From Leptolyngbya sp. FACHB-8 (lineage in GTDB: Bacteria > Cyanobacteriota > Cyanobacteriia > Elainellales > Elainellaceae), in the NCBI RefSeq assembly GCF_014695575.1, contig NZ_JACJOO010000087.1, positions 124,001-188,000 on the forward strand: a DNA stretch of 64,000 nt, in the 5' to 3' direction. A program made the position numbers and the translations under genes. The notes under the pieces are model-generated. The model searched no databases. It had not been told where the DNA came from and saw nothing but the letters and a program-made list of their open reading frames with translations. This document shows, piece after piece, positions 15,362-23,812 of the stretch (within the stretch, counting starts at the first letter, position 1; each line of letters starts with the position of its first letter).

Positions 15362-17275
15362 ATGGTAGTAGAGCAGGGTTCCGATACCATTCGCGTCAAT
15401 GCTAGAAAAACGGACGCTTTTGACCTTTTTAACTTCCACCATTACGATGGGCCAAATCCCTACTTGAACACAGCGGCCTACGTGTTTGACTTGACGATGA
15501 CGGGGCACACAACCCCGTTGCCCATTGAGGAGTACGTGGAGGTCATTAGCGATCGCTACCCTCACATGGCCGAAGAGACGTACGAAGACTATGCTCACCT
15601 ATTTGCTCGCACAGTAGCCGAGGTGAGCAAGTTAGATATGGAGTTGTATGGTCATTGCTGGAGTGTTCATTCTGGCCCCAATGAACACTTTCGTGTCGCG
15701 GTGCAGTCCATTCATCCACGCACCAGCCGCAACGTCATTTATACCGTCTGGGACTGGATCGAAGCTATTACTGATGACCGTAGCTTTGCCTTAACAGAAC
15801 AAATTACCCTTTTGCAGGATCTCTTTCGAGACTCAGTCTATGGTGGCCCCACGGTCTATGCCTTAATGAAGACCGCCGCCGACCAGGGCATCCCTGCCTT
15901 TTATCTGTGGGATGAGGGACTGATGCAGTATGGCTATGGCCGCAAACAAGTGCGGGGGCAGGCTACAACCTTTGATCCTGATAGCCATCTTGATTCGGAT
16001 TTTACGACCCGTAAGGATGATTGCAAGGCATTTCTCCACACCCTCGGATTTCCCATTCCTCAGGGTGATATTGTTCGTACGCTGGAGGATGCCCTACTGA
16101 CGGCACGGCAGATTGGTTATCCCGTAGCTGTGAAACCCGTAGTGGGTCACAAAGGGATTGGGGTTACCGCCAATGTCCGCACGTCTGATGAGCTAGAGCA
16201 AGCCTATGAGCGGGCATTAGAGGCGATCGCCCCCGACCAGGCCATTCGCATCATTATTGAGCAAAGCATTTCTGGGAAGGATTATCGCTTGCTGTGTGTG
16301 AATGGCAAGTTTGTTGCAGCGACCGAGCGGCGTCCTGCTTCGGTGACAGGGGATGGTGAGTCAACCATTGAAGAATTGATTGACCGAGAAAACCAGATGC
16401 CTGCGCGATCGGATACACCGACCTCGCCCATGGGTAAGATCAAAACCGATGATGCCATGCGGTTTTATCTAAAGGAACAGGGCCTGTCCCTGGACAGCGT
16501 TTTAGATGCAGGCGAAACGGTGTTCCTGCGTAAGGTGGCGAACCTGTCTGCTGGGGGTTTGAGTATTGATGCAACGCCTAATGTTCATTCCGATAATGTG
16601 ATTTTGGCGCAGGATATTGCTCAGCATTTCCGGTTAACCTGTCTAGGCATCGATGTGATTGCCTCTGATCTGTCAAAATCCTGGCGCGATGGGAACTTCG
16701 GCATTCTGGAAATCAATGCGGCTCCCGGCATTTTTATGCATCTAAAGCCTGCAGTTGGGGATAGTGTTGATGTTCCCTCCCACATCTTAAAAACGTTTTT
16801 TGCGTCTAGTCAGGATGCACGGATTCCGATCATCAGTGTGAACCGGATTGATGAGAGAGATTTGTTGGAGCTGATTGACCATATTTTGTTTCAACATCCT
16901 AACTGTTCGGTTGGGGCTGTATGCCGTCAGGGAGTTTTCGTTAACCGATCGCGCAAAGTTTTTCATTCCAATTACAACGTGAATGTGCAAAACCTGTTGC
17001 GTAATCCGAAGTTAGATCTGTTGATTGTGGAGTATCCAGAGGATGTTCTTGAACGGGAAGGGATGTTCTACTACGGTAGCGATCTCGTCGTTTTAGACAA
17101 TCCCACGGATATTGAAAACGTTCTCACCCGTGATGTCTTTGATACATCAACGGTGGTGGTCAGACAGCACGAGACAATCTCCATTCAGCGGAAGGGATTG
17201 ATGGAACGGTATCAGCTAGGACCTGATGAACCCTTTAGCCGGGTTTATCTGAAGGAATTGTCTACAGTTCTGTAG
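15362..17275 (+). CDS. cphA2: Cyanophycin synthetase 2 (CphA2-type)
   Basis: An N-terminal domain (~residues 1-200) is followed by an ATP-grasp domain (GYPVAVKPVVGHKGIG, IIIEQSISGKDYR, GDGESTIEELI, FGILEINAAPGI). The C-terminal Mur-ligase-like third is shortened and lacks the GTNGKTT nucleotide-binding loop: the expected site reads IPIISVNRIDERD. At 637 residues it is far shorter than CphA1 (about 870). These are the known features of CphA2, which polymerises beta-Asp-Arg dipeptides using one ATP site and so recycles cyanophycinase products. That fits with cphB alongside. No cphA1 is in the window. The Shine-Dalgarno is weak (GGGACTGAG). A small hairpin at 17298-17324 follows the stop. Confidence 0.88.
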   Translation: MVVEQGSDTIRVNARKTDAFDLFNFHHYDGPNPYLNTAAYVFDLTMTGHTTPLPIEEYVEVISDRYPHMAEETYEDYAHLFARTVAEVSKLDMELYGHCWSVHSGPNEHFRVAVQSIHPRTSRNVIYTVWDWIEAITDDRSFALTEQITLLQDLFRDSVYGGPTVYALMKTAADQGIPAFYLWDEGLMQYGYGRKQVRGQATTFDPDSHLDSDFTTRKDDCKAFLHTLGFPIPQGDIVRTLEDALLTARQIGYPVAVKPVVGHKGIGVTANVRTSDELEQAYERALEAIAPDQAIRIIIEQSISGKDYRLLCVNGKFVAATERRPASVTGDGESTIEELIDRENQMPARSDTPTSPMGKIKTDDAMRFYLKEQGLSLDSVLDAGETVFLRKVANLSAGGLSIDATPNVHSDNVILAQDIAQHFRLTCLGIDVIASDLSKSWRDGNFGILEINAAPGIFMHLKPAVGDSVDVPSHILKTFFASSQDARIPIISVNRIDERDLLELIDHILFQHPNCSVGAVCRQGVFVNRSRKVFHSNYNVNVQNLLRNPKLDLLIVEYPEDVLEREGMFYYGSDLVVLDNPTDIENVLTRDVFDTSTVVVRQHETISIQRKGLMERYQLGPDEPFSRVYLKELSTVL

Positions 17276-17727
17276 TCTGTTTATATGCATTTCAAACGAG
17301 GATGAGTGCTTTGCGCTCATCCTCTGGTGCATTATTGTTAACCTCAGTTCGGGTTAAGGGCTTTTTCGAGTGCCGCGCGAAGCGCGGCACTCGAAAAAGC
17401 CCATTATTGCGTGCGCGTCGCGCACGCGATATAGCAATGTGCAAGTGCGTGAAGTACAGCAACGGTGGTGTGGGGCACGAAGTGCCCCACACCACCGTAC
17501 TTAATCAACCCGCACAGCGCTATAATAGACGGTTCGGCTTATCCCGAACTGACGTTATTGTTATGTGTGGCGAAGCCCACTACACACAACAATAAGGAGA
17601 TTTCCAGTAATGAAATTACCCCCAGGATGTTGGTGCTTTGCCCGCTTCGCGGGCAAAGCACCAACATCCTGGGTAAATTCTTATGCAGAAACCTCCTAAA
17701 TGTATAAGTCCTGTTGAAATAGCGTTG
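17276..17727. repeat. Cluster of at least five intergenic palindromes
   Basis: This 452-bp gap is almost wholly palindromic. Hairpins: 17298-17324 (12-bp stem, TTT loop), 17358-17402 (21-bp perfect stem, GAA loop), 17409-17427 (8 bp, GC-rich), 17462-17498 (17-bp perfect stem, GAA loop), 17555-17595 (imperfect, GAA loop) and 17621-17673 (25-bp perfect stem, TTC loop). An outer inverted repeat, CAGTTCGGG near 17346 and CCCGAACTG near 17543, brackets three of them. Short ORFs across it are artefacts of the repeats. Confidence 0.88.
17593..17699 (+). repeat. Palindromic element, family 1, copy A
   Basis: The left flank TAAGGAGATTTCCAG and right flank GAAACCTCCTAA surround a 25-bp perfect stem (17621-17645 / 17649-17673) with a TTC triloop. 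It is near-identical, in inverse orientation, to the element at 31721-31826 and related to that at 29716-29822. The element lies just past the 3' end of the hydrolase gene. Confidence 0.9.
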
Positions 17728-19317
17728 TTATTGGGGGAGCGATCGCACCAGGCTAAACCGATAGGGCTCTTCGGTCAGTACCTGAGTGTAGTCCTGTTGC
17801 AACAGGGTGCGGTAACGCTCATCTTCTCGAATGTAAGTCTCAAAGAAGGCGATCGCCATAGCCTCCTGATAGGTCTGGGTGACATCGCGCAAGCGAGGCC
17901 ACTCATCCGGGATGGGGGTCAATTGACGTAGTACATCCAGGGTTAGACGAGCGTGAGGTAACCCTCGGGAAATGGCAAGATAGCGATCCTCAGCGGTGAT
18001 CCATCCGTAGGTAGGGAGGTGTTCCTCTAACAGGGGTGTCAGGATATCGAGATCGGTTGCCTGCCAGAATAGAGGAATTTGTACCTTGGCCATTCCGTCG
18101 GGGCCAAACAGGCTACGACCGAACGGAAAAAACAGATAAATGGCTGTGACGCGTTCATCGGCTAAGGGCATGGCCAATTGCTCAGGGGAGAGTTCTAGAG
18201 CACGACACTGATAGAGCAATGAGATATTGAAGATGGCGCTACGAGTATCGCAATCCCTTTGCAAATGCACGGGGTCGATGGTGGCTCCGGCCAGAGAGAG
18301 GGCTGTAACGCCGCCAAAGGAGTAGCCAAAAACGCCAACCTGGGAGAGATTGAGGCGATCGCCATAGCCCTGCCGTTGCAACTCGTCCAGCAAAAAGCTG
18401 AGGTCGTGGGGCCGTTCGATGAAATCCGCCGAGTCAAAGTTTTCTCGATAAAGCCCGGCATTGAAATCCTGCAGACGCTGGCGATCGCTTCCGGGATGAT
18501 CGGGAATCACCACAGCAAACCCGTGGGATGCCAGGTGAGCGCCCAGGTCTGCAAAACGAGTACGCCTTGCTCCCAGTCCATTGGAGACGAGAATGACCGG
18601 GATGGGGCCAGCACCCTCAGGAAGGTAGAGATCGGTAAGGAGAGTGCGATCGCGACGCGCATCATAAAACTGAATGGTTTGCTTCGTAAAGGAAGTGCTG
18701 CCTTCGGCCCGAGGGTCGGGAAGGGCCTCTAACGATAAGGGTATTCCCGGCGTGCTGGTTTTCGCCTGGGTTTCGATGGCTGAGACGGCAGTATCAGTTT
18801 CCTGTAAGAATTGACGGACTCGCTGCCCCTGGCTGAGCAATGCTGCCAGATCAATGCGCATGTCAGTAGGCAGGTTTTTCAGAAAGTTTAGGGGAGTTAC
18901 TCCATCGGGACTCGTGGCGGTGAGCAACATGGCCGCTCGCAAGCTCTGAAAGCCATTTTGCCCAGACTCCGTGCGAATTAACTCGCCGACTTCCGTCAGT
19001 AGTTGTTCACCGGGGCGAGTGTAGGTGAACTGAGAAAGCACGATTGGGTCGATTCCCTCTAACTTCCCTATTAGGGCTTGTTGGGCCTTTTGCTGCTGCT
19101 CAGGGCTGAATCGTTGCAACACAAAACCGGCTTCATTTTGCAACTCCCCTTTTTCGGCAAAGGCTTCCAGATCGGCTACGGCAATACGGCGCTCTATGGG
19201 GCCGAACGTGACAACCAGATTTTCGGCTGCGACAGCAGGCAAGGCATTGCAAAGGACGCTGGTGGCTACTACCCCACAGAGCCGCAGAATAAAGGTTTTT
19301 ACAGGAACGCGAGGCAT
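17728..19317 (-). CDS. Exported alpha/beta hydrolase with N-terminal DUF1400
   Basis: A signal peptide (hydrophobic core around residues 9-28, cleavage near AVAA) implies export to the periplasm. Residues ~30-200 match the cyanobacterial DUF1400 region (VTFGPIERRIAVADLEAFA, LTTVG-like spacing). The alpha/beta-hydrolase half begins at about residue 225, with the oxyanion segment VILVSNGLGARRT, PDHPGSDRQRL, and nucleophile elbow GVFGYSFGG; a His-containing SRGLPHARLTL lies late. The length (529 aa) is typical for these two-part proteins. The natural substrate is unknown; an esterase or lipase-like role is the family expectation. The next gene upstream (fatty acyl-AMP ligase) is on the same strand 78 bp away, so co-transcription and a lipid link are possible. 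Confidence 0.88.
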   Translation of the reverse strand: MPRVPVKTFILRLCGVVATSVLCNALPAVAAENLVVTFGPIERRIAVADLEAFAEKGELQNEAGFVLQRFSPEQQQKAQQALIGKLEGIDPIVLSQFTYTRPGEQLLTEVGELIRTESGQNGFQSLRAAMLLTATSPDGVTPLNFLKNLPTDMRIDLAALLSQGQRVRQFLQETDTAVSAIETQAKTSTPGIPLSLEALPDPRAEGSTSFTKQTIQFYDARRDRTLLTDLYLPEGAGPIPVILVSNGLGARRTRFADLGAHLASHGFAVVIPDHPGSDRQRLQDFNAGLYRENFDSADFIERPHDLSFLLDELQRQGYGDRLNLSQVGVFGYSFGGVTALSLAGATIDPVHLQRDCDTRSAIFNISLLYQCRALELSPEQLAMPLADERVTAIYLFFPFGRSLFGPDGMAKVQIPLFWQATDLDILTPLLEEHLPTYGWITAEDRYLAISRGLPHARLTLDVLRQLTPIPDEWPRLRDVTQTYQEAMAIAFFETYIREDERYRTLLQQDYTQVLTEEPYRFSLVRSLPQ

Positions 19318-19397
19318 ACAGAAGAAACGTATGAAATAGTGACGATACTGGATGATTGAACGTAACGTTTGAGTCTGAGGAGGATGGTAACGGCGTA

Positions 19398-21296
19398 CTA
19401 GGCTATCTCAGAGGCTGAAAAGCCAGACAGCAGCCGCCTCAGCCGCCCAGCCGCAGTGCTGGAGAAGCGGCGCAGGTGCGTCATCGGGTTGAGGTAGCGT
19501 TCGAGCATGCCTGTCATATCGCTGCGCTCGTCTTTGGGCGATCGCCACTCCCCCAGGGTTTCCCACTCCCCTTTTAAGAAAAGCTCTCGACACCGACGCC
19601 GCTGAATCTTACCGCTGGAGGTCAGTGGTAGATCGCCCGGTTTCAGCAGCACAATACCATAGACATCAATAAAATGCTCCTGAAACACCTCCCACCGGAT
19701 AGGTTCAATGACTTCGTCCAGGGTGAGCTGTTTGATGAACTGCCGCTCCACTTCCTGAGCGATCACCAGGCGGGGAACGCCGTCTACCTCGACCGAAAAT
19801 GCCGCAGCACGGTTGGGGCGGAAAGCGGGATGGCACGCTGTCACCGTGGCTTCAATGTGGTGAGGATAGTGATTCAGTCCCCAAAACACCAGGACATCGT
19901 GAAGCCGCCCTGTAATGTAGAGCTGGCCATCTTGCAAAAAGCCCAGGTCACCCGTTCGTAGAAAGGGACCTTCTCCAGTGTCCTTCAGATGGGCGTTGAA
20001 GGTGCGATCGCTCATTTCTTCCATATTCCAGTATCCAACCCCCAGGCCGGAGCCCGATACCCAAATTTCGCCGACTTGGTTGGGCGCACAACGGGCCAGA
20101 TTCTCTGGGTCAGCAATGACAATTTGTCCATCTAGCCAGGGGGTGCCGCAGCTAATCAGGGTGCGAGCCCGCTCGGACAATGGTTCAGTCGGGACAACAC
20201 GATTTTCCTCCAGGGCATCATCGGCCACGGTAGAGAATCGGGGCGCTTGGCCTGATCGCCCACCTGCGATAAATAAGGTCGCTTCAGCCATGCCGTAGCA
20301 AGGGTAAAAAGCGGAGGAACGAAAGCCACAATCGGCAAAAGTCCTCGTGAATCGCTCCAGAGTATCGGTCAACACGGGTTCTGCACCAGAAAAAGCAACC
20401 TGCCAGCAGCTCAGGTCGAGCTCGGCCCGTTGGGCCTCGGTGACGCGGTTACATAAGAGGTCATAAGCGAAGTTGGGGCCACCGCTGGTGGTGCCCCGAT
20501 AGTGAGAAATCATTTGTAACCAACGCACCGGCTTCTGCACAAAATCGATGGGAGACATCAGCACGCTGTAGCTGCCCAGGTAGAGAACCTGTAGCACGTT
20601 GCCAATGAGACCCATATCGTGAAATAGGGGTAGCCAGCCAACGCCAATGGTGCGATCGCTATGCCCAAAAGCCGCTTCAATCATCTGCTGGTTTTGCAGA
20701 ATGGAACGGTGGGTGACCATCACGCCTTTAGGTTTTCCGGTGGAGCCGGAGGTGTACTGCAAAAACGCTAGAGTCTCAGGCTGGAGGGACGGAGCGATCC
20801 AGGCGGTAGGGTCAGTGGCCACTGGAGTATCGGTTGCCAAACCCGGTAGTGAGGCCGCCAGGCTTGCAGCGTCGGTGTTTTGAAGCTGAGGCTTGAGTTT
20901 GGGGAGGAGATTGGCGGTACTGAGCAGAATTTTGGCACCGGAGGAAGCGAGGCGATCGCCCAGATCAATCCAACCTGAGCGGTTGCGTGGTGCGGCGCAG
21001 GGAACAGCAACCACCCCAGCATATAAGCAGCCCAAGAACCCCGTAATAAAGGCTTGTGCAGCTTCATAAGGATAGACAAGCAAGGCCCGTTCTCCGGGGG
21101 CAAGGAAGGCCTGGAGTTGGACGGCGATCGCCTTAGCCCGTTGCTCTAGTTCTCCGTAGCTCAGGCGGCCAGATTCTGTCTCGCCATTCTTGAGGAAAAC
21201 AAAAGCCGTCTGCTCTGGCTGTTGTTGGACGCGCTCCTGCAATAGTTCAACAAAGGCCTGAAAGCGGGTTTTTGGCAGGGGCATGGATCTATCCAT
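19398..21296 (-). CDS. Fatty acyl-AMP ligase (FAAL)
   Basis: An ANL-superfamily adenylating enzyme: FLQYTSGSTGKPKGV (AMP-binding P-loop), GWLPLFHDMGLIG (characteristic of fatty acyl-AMP ligases), YGMAEATLF, LRTGDLGFLQDGQLYITGR and a C-terminal SSGKIQRRRCRELF. FAALs activate fatty acids as acyl-adenylates for transfer to acyl carrier proteins of polyketide, lipopeptide or hydrocarbon pathways. The protein ends about 50 residues after the catalytic core with a basic tail and no carrier domain, and no PKS/NRPS gene is in the window, so the acyl acceptor must be encoded elsewhere. ATG 21296 is chosen; ATG 21284 (MPLPKTRFQAF) is also possible. An acyl-CoA synthetase would lack the FHDMG insertion pattern. 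Confidence 0.92.
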   Translation of the reverse strand: MDRSMPLPKTRFQAFVELLQERVQQQPEQTAFVFLKNGETESGRLSYGELEQRAKAIAVQLQAFLAPGERALLVYPYEAAQAFITGFLGCLYAGVVAVPCAAPRNRSGWIDLGDRLASSGAKILLSTANLLPKLKPQLQNTDAASLAASLPGLATDTPVATDPTAWIAPSLQPETLAFLQYTSGSTGKPKGVMVTHRSILQNQQMIEAAFGHSDRTIGVGWLPLFHDMGLIGNVLQVLYLGSYSVLMSPIDFVQKPVRWLQMISHYRGTTSGGPNFAYDLLCNRVTEAQRAELDLSCWQVAFSGAEPVLTDTLERFTRTFADCGFRSSAFYPCYGMAEATLFIAGGRSGQAPRFSTVADDALEENRVVPTEPLSERARTLISCGTPWLDGQIVIADPENLARCAPNQVGEIWVSGSGLGVGYWNMEEMSDRTFNAHLKDTGEGPFLRTGDLGFLQDGQLYITGRLHDVLVFWGLNHYPHHIEATVTACHPAFRPNRAAAFSVEVDGVPRLVIAQEVERQFIKQLTLDEVIEPIRWEVFQEHFIDVYGIVLLKPGDLPLTSSGKIQRRRCRELFLKGEWETLGEWRSPKDERSDMTGMLERYLNPMTHLRRFSSTAAGRLRRLLSGFSASEIA

Positions 21297-21472
21297 CAAC
21301 CGTTAGAGAACTCTGCTTCATCTAACGGCTTTGCGTAATTCCTGTCAAGTCAATATTATTTCTTTGGATATATAGTATTTTTCCATCCGATGAGGTAAGA
21401 GAGGGAACGTGAAACGAAGCCCCACAGCCTCTCTCGTACCTCATCAAATAGGAAAGGGGTTAAGAAATCTCC

Positions 21473-22456
21473 TTAACTGAGATGGCTATGCGTATAGAAT
21501 TGTCTGCGTTGGTTCTTGTTCTGGTACATTGCTTTGTCAGCTTGCTCCAATGCTTCCTGTAATCGGGCTGTGGGCGATCGCATAGCCCAACCCAGAGAAG
21601 CGCTGATTTGAGCGCGGGCAAGGTTATGTTGAATTCGTTGTACAACCCTCTCGCTGTCTTCGCGGGATGATTCCACAATGAGAATGGCAAACTCATCCCC
21701 GCCGATGCGAGAGACAATATCGCAGGGGCGAACGTTGGTCTGGAGAGTGTAGGCAGTGCGTTGCAAAAGGCGATCGCCTGCGGCGTGCCCCTGTTGATCG
21801 TTCGTTTGTTTCAAATTGTCCAGGTCGATGACGACAATCCCGGCGGTCAGGCCATAGCGCGAACAGCGCATTTCTTCAGCTTCTAATAAGTAATGCCAGC
21901 CTCGACGGTTATAAATCCCGGTTAGAATATCTAGTTGCGCCTCAGCTTCGGCCTTTTGTTTAAGGCGTAAGTTTTCCTGAGCTTGTAACTCCTGGTGTAA
22001 CAAACTGGAGAGGAGCAATACCAGAAGTTCCAGCATGGCGAGCTCGGTTTGCAGGTGTTCTGACTGCGGGTTGGGGTCAATGGCGCACAGCGTGCCAAAT
22101 AACGACCCATCGGGAGAGTAAAGGGGAAGTCCAACATAAGCTCCGATAGGAATTTTTCTACCAATAGGAGCCGATGCATAAGCTGGAATTAATTGACAAC
22201 GGGGGGCAATGTTAGGGCCATTGCCTTCCACCATCCGAGAACAGAAAGAATCAGACCACTGAAACACGTCGCCAGGCTTAACATCATAACCATGGTCGTT
22301 GGCAGACAGCACAATCCAATCATTGCCCTGGGTACGGGTCAGCATCCATAATTGAAAGCCCATACGCCTATGCAGAAACTGCAGGACGCGCTGTACTGCT
22401 GACTCAAAACTGGAAGATGCGATCGCGTTAATAGAAACCAGATCCAGATCACTCAT
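21473..22456 (-). CDS. GAF-GGDEF diguanylate cyclase
   Basis: Residues ~10-150 form a GAF domain (FLHRRMGFQLWMLTR, SFCSRMVEGNGPNIAPRC, YVGLPLYSPDGSLFGTLCAIDP). A short helix then leads to a GGDEF domain with DILTGIYNRRGW, VVIDLDNLKQTND and an intact IGGDEFAI catalytic loop. RPCD lies five residues before GGDEF, the spacing of an inhibitory I-site (RxxD), so product feedback is predicted. It makes cyclic di-GMP from two GTP; the GAF ligand is not evident and no chromophore Cys pattern of a phytochrome is clear. ATG 22456 (MSDLDL) is preferred because the upstream extension to 22522 is Cys/Arg-rich and non-domain. Cytoplasmic. Divergent from rsmI. Confidence 0.92.
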   Translation of the reverse strand: MSDLDLVSINAIASSSFESAVQRVLQFLHRRMGFQLWMLTRTQGNDWIVLSANDHGYDVKPGDVFQWSDSFCSRMVEGNGPNIAPRCQLIPAYASAPIGRKIPIGAYVGLPLYSPDGSLFGTLCAIDPNPQSEHLQTELAMLELLVLLLSSLLHQELQAQENLRLKQKAEAEAQLDILTGIYNRRGWHYLLEAEEMRCSRYGLTAGIVVIDLDNLKQTNDQQGHAAGDRLLQRTAYTLQTNVRPCDIVSRIGGDEFAILIVESSREDSERVVQRIQHNLARAQISASLGWAMRSPTARLQEALEQADKAMYQNKNQRRQFYTHSHLS

Positions 22457-22857
22457 AGCCCACAGGAACCCACAAGGAAGCACACAACGAACCCGAAAGC
22501 AATGTGCCCTTGAAGGTGACAATTTAAGCCATGTAGTGTGAGCGAGGTGATCAAACTTTACATGGGATGCAAGTGTGCAACAGGACTGTTAACTTTCGGA
22601 AGAGACATTATTACAAGAGTTTTTTACCGTTAAAATCTACAGGAATCGACTCAGTTAATACCTTCTGACAGGGAAATCAAGATAGGTTTAAATGCCAAGG
22701 GATTGCCTGCAAGATAAGTATTGTGAGTGCTTCTTCCTCCGTTTACACACGCTCCATAAGATGAGATTAACCTTGAAGGAAAAGGCAGTCTACCGGGTAA
22801 ATTCGGTATTTTGACCCTGGTTAATTTCGCAAGAACTCGTTCCAAATAACATTTCTT
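22457..22857. promoter_or_regulatory. Divergent promoter region between cyclase gene and rsmI
   Basis: These 401 bp separate divergent genes and should carry both promoters. There is no credible ORF on either strand and no strong hairpin; the long minus-strand frame here is a shadow of rsmI. Confidence 0.5.
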
Positions 22858-23700
22858 ATGCTCGGTACGCTGTACGTTGTTGCTACCCCTATTGGGAACC
22901 TGGAAGATATGACCTTCCGGGCAATTCGGGTGTTGCAAACGGTTGATGTGATTGCTGCTGAAGACACGCGACATACGGGTAAGCTGCTGCAACACTTTCA
23001 AATTAAGACACCTCAAGTGAGCTACCACGAGCACAATCGGACGCAACGTTTACCCGAATTGTTGGCACAGTTGCAACGAGGGCAGTCAGTTGCTGTGGTT
23101 ACCGATGCTGGAGTGCCGGGGATTTCCGATCCCGGATACGAGCTGGTTAGTGCTTGTGCGGATGCAGGAATTACAGTGGTGCCGGTGCCAGGAGCCAGTG
23201 CAGTAATTACGGCTCTGATTGCTTCAGGACTACCGAGCGATCGCTTTACCTTTGAAGGCTTCCTGCCAACTAAGGGGAAGGAGCGGCGCGATCGCTTAGA
23301 AGCTCTTGCTTTGGAAAGCCGAACCATGGTGCTATATGAAGCTCCCCATCGGGTCCTGCAAACCTTAGAGGATTTGTCTCAGACCCTATCACCGGAGCGA
23401 TCGATTGTGGCGGCGCGCGAACTTACCAAGATGCATGAGGAGTTTTGGCGTGGGACGATTGCGGAGGCGATGAAGGAGTTTGGCGATCGCCAACCCCAGG
23501 GAGAATTTACCCTGGTGGTTGCAGGGGCCCATGTAGAGCAACCGATTCTTTCCGAAACCGCTATTCTGGCGGAGTTGACGGATTTATTACGTCAGGGGCT
23601 TTCGCGATCGAGTGCCAGTCGTCAGTTGGCGGAGCGTACGGCATTGCCCCGTCGTCAAATCTATCAATTGGCTCTGAGTATTCCTGAGCAGGAGACTTAG
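22858..23700 (+). CDS. rsmI: 16S rRNA (cytidine(1402)-2'-O)-methyltransferase
   Basis: The start LYVVATPIGNLEDMTFRA, then AAEDTRHTGKLL, VTDAGVPGISDPGYELV and VPGASAVITALIASGLP are the tetrapyrrole-methylase-fold motifs specific to RsmI. The length of 280 aa is standard, with the usual C-terminal helical domain (SSASRQLAERTALPRRQIYQLAL). It methylates the 2'-O of C1402 in the decoding centre of 16S rRNA using S-adenosylmethionine. It is a housekeeping single gene; no Shine-Dalgarno is obvious before ATG 22858, which is common in cyanobacteria. A palindrome of family 2 (23736-23774) lies immediately downstream, between the converging rsmI and HEAT genes. Confidence 0.96.
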   Translation: MLGTLYVVATPIGNLEDMTFRAIRVLQTVDVIAAEDTRHTGKLLQHFQIKTPQVSYHEHNRTQRLPELLAQLQRGQSVAVVTDAGVPGISDPGYELVSACADAGITVVPVPGASAVITALIASGLPSDRFTFEGFLPTKGKERRDRLEALALESRTMVLYEAPHRVLQTLEDLSQTLSPERSIVAARELTKMHEEFWRGTIAEAMKEFGDRQPQGEFTLVVAGAHVEQPILSETAILAELTDLLRQGLSRSSASRQLAERTALPRRQIYQLALSIPEQET

Positions 23701-23735
23701 TTCAGGCCTTACGCAAGTCCGCCAGCTGTAGTGCA

Positions 23736-23774
23736 TTGTTGTGGGTGGGGTGCGGAGCATCCCACCCACAACAA
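23736..23774. repeat. Palindrome, family 2, copy A
   Basis: Arms of 18 bp (TTGTTGTGGGTGGG core, one mismatch) pair around a GGA triloop. The right flank ACGTAAGTCCTA recurs, inverted, beside the palindrome at 25021 and, changed in one or two bases, beside that at 46933. Confidence 0.85.
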
Positions 23775-23812
23775 CACGTAAGTCCTATTAATTGCTAGGC
23801 GAAATAGAATTC

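Noticed and set aside
17302-17707. Two 80-97-codon ORFs across the palindrome cluster
   Set aside because: They arise from translation of inverted repeats; sequence reads as mirrored low-quality protein.
17276-17727. Palindrome cluster as a CRISPR array
   Set aside because: No direct repeats of constant sequence with regular spacers; the units are inverted repeats of differing sequence.
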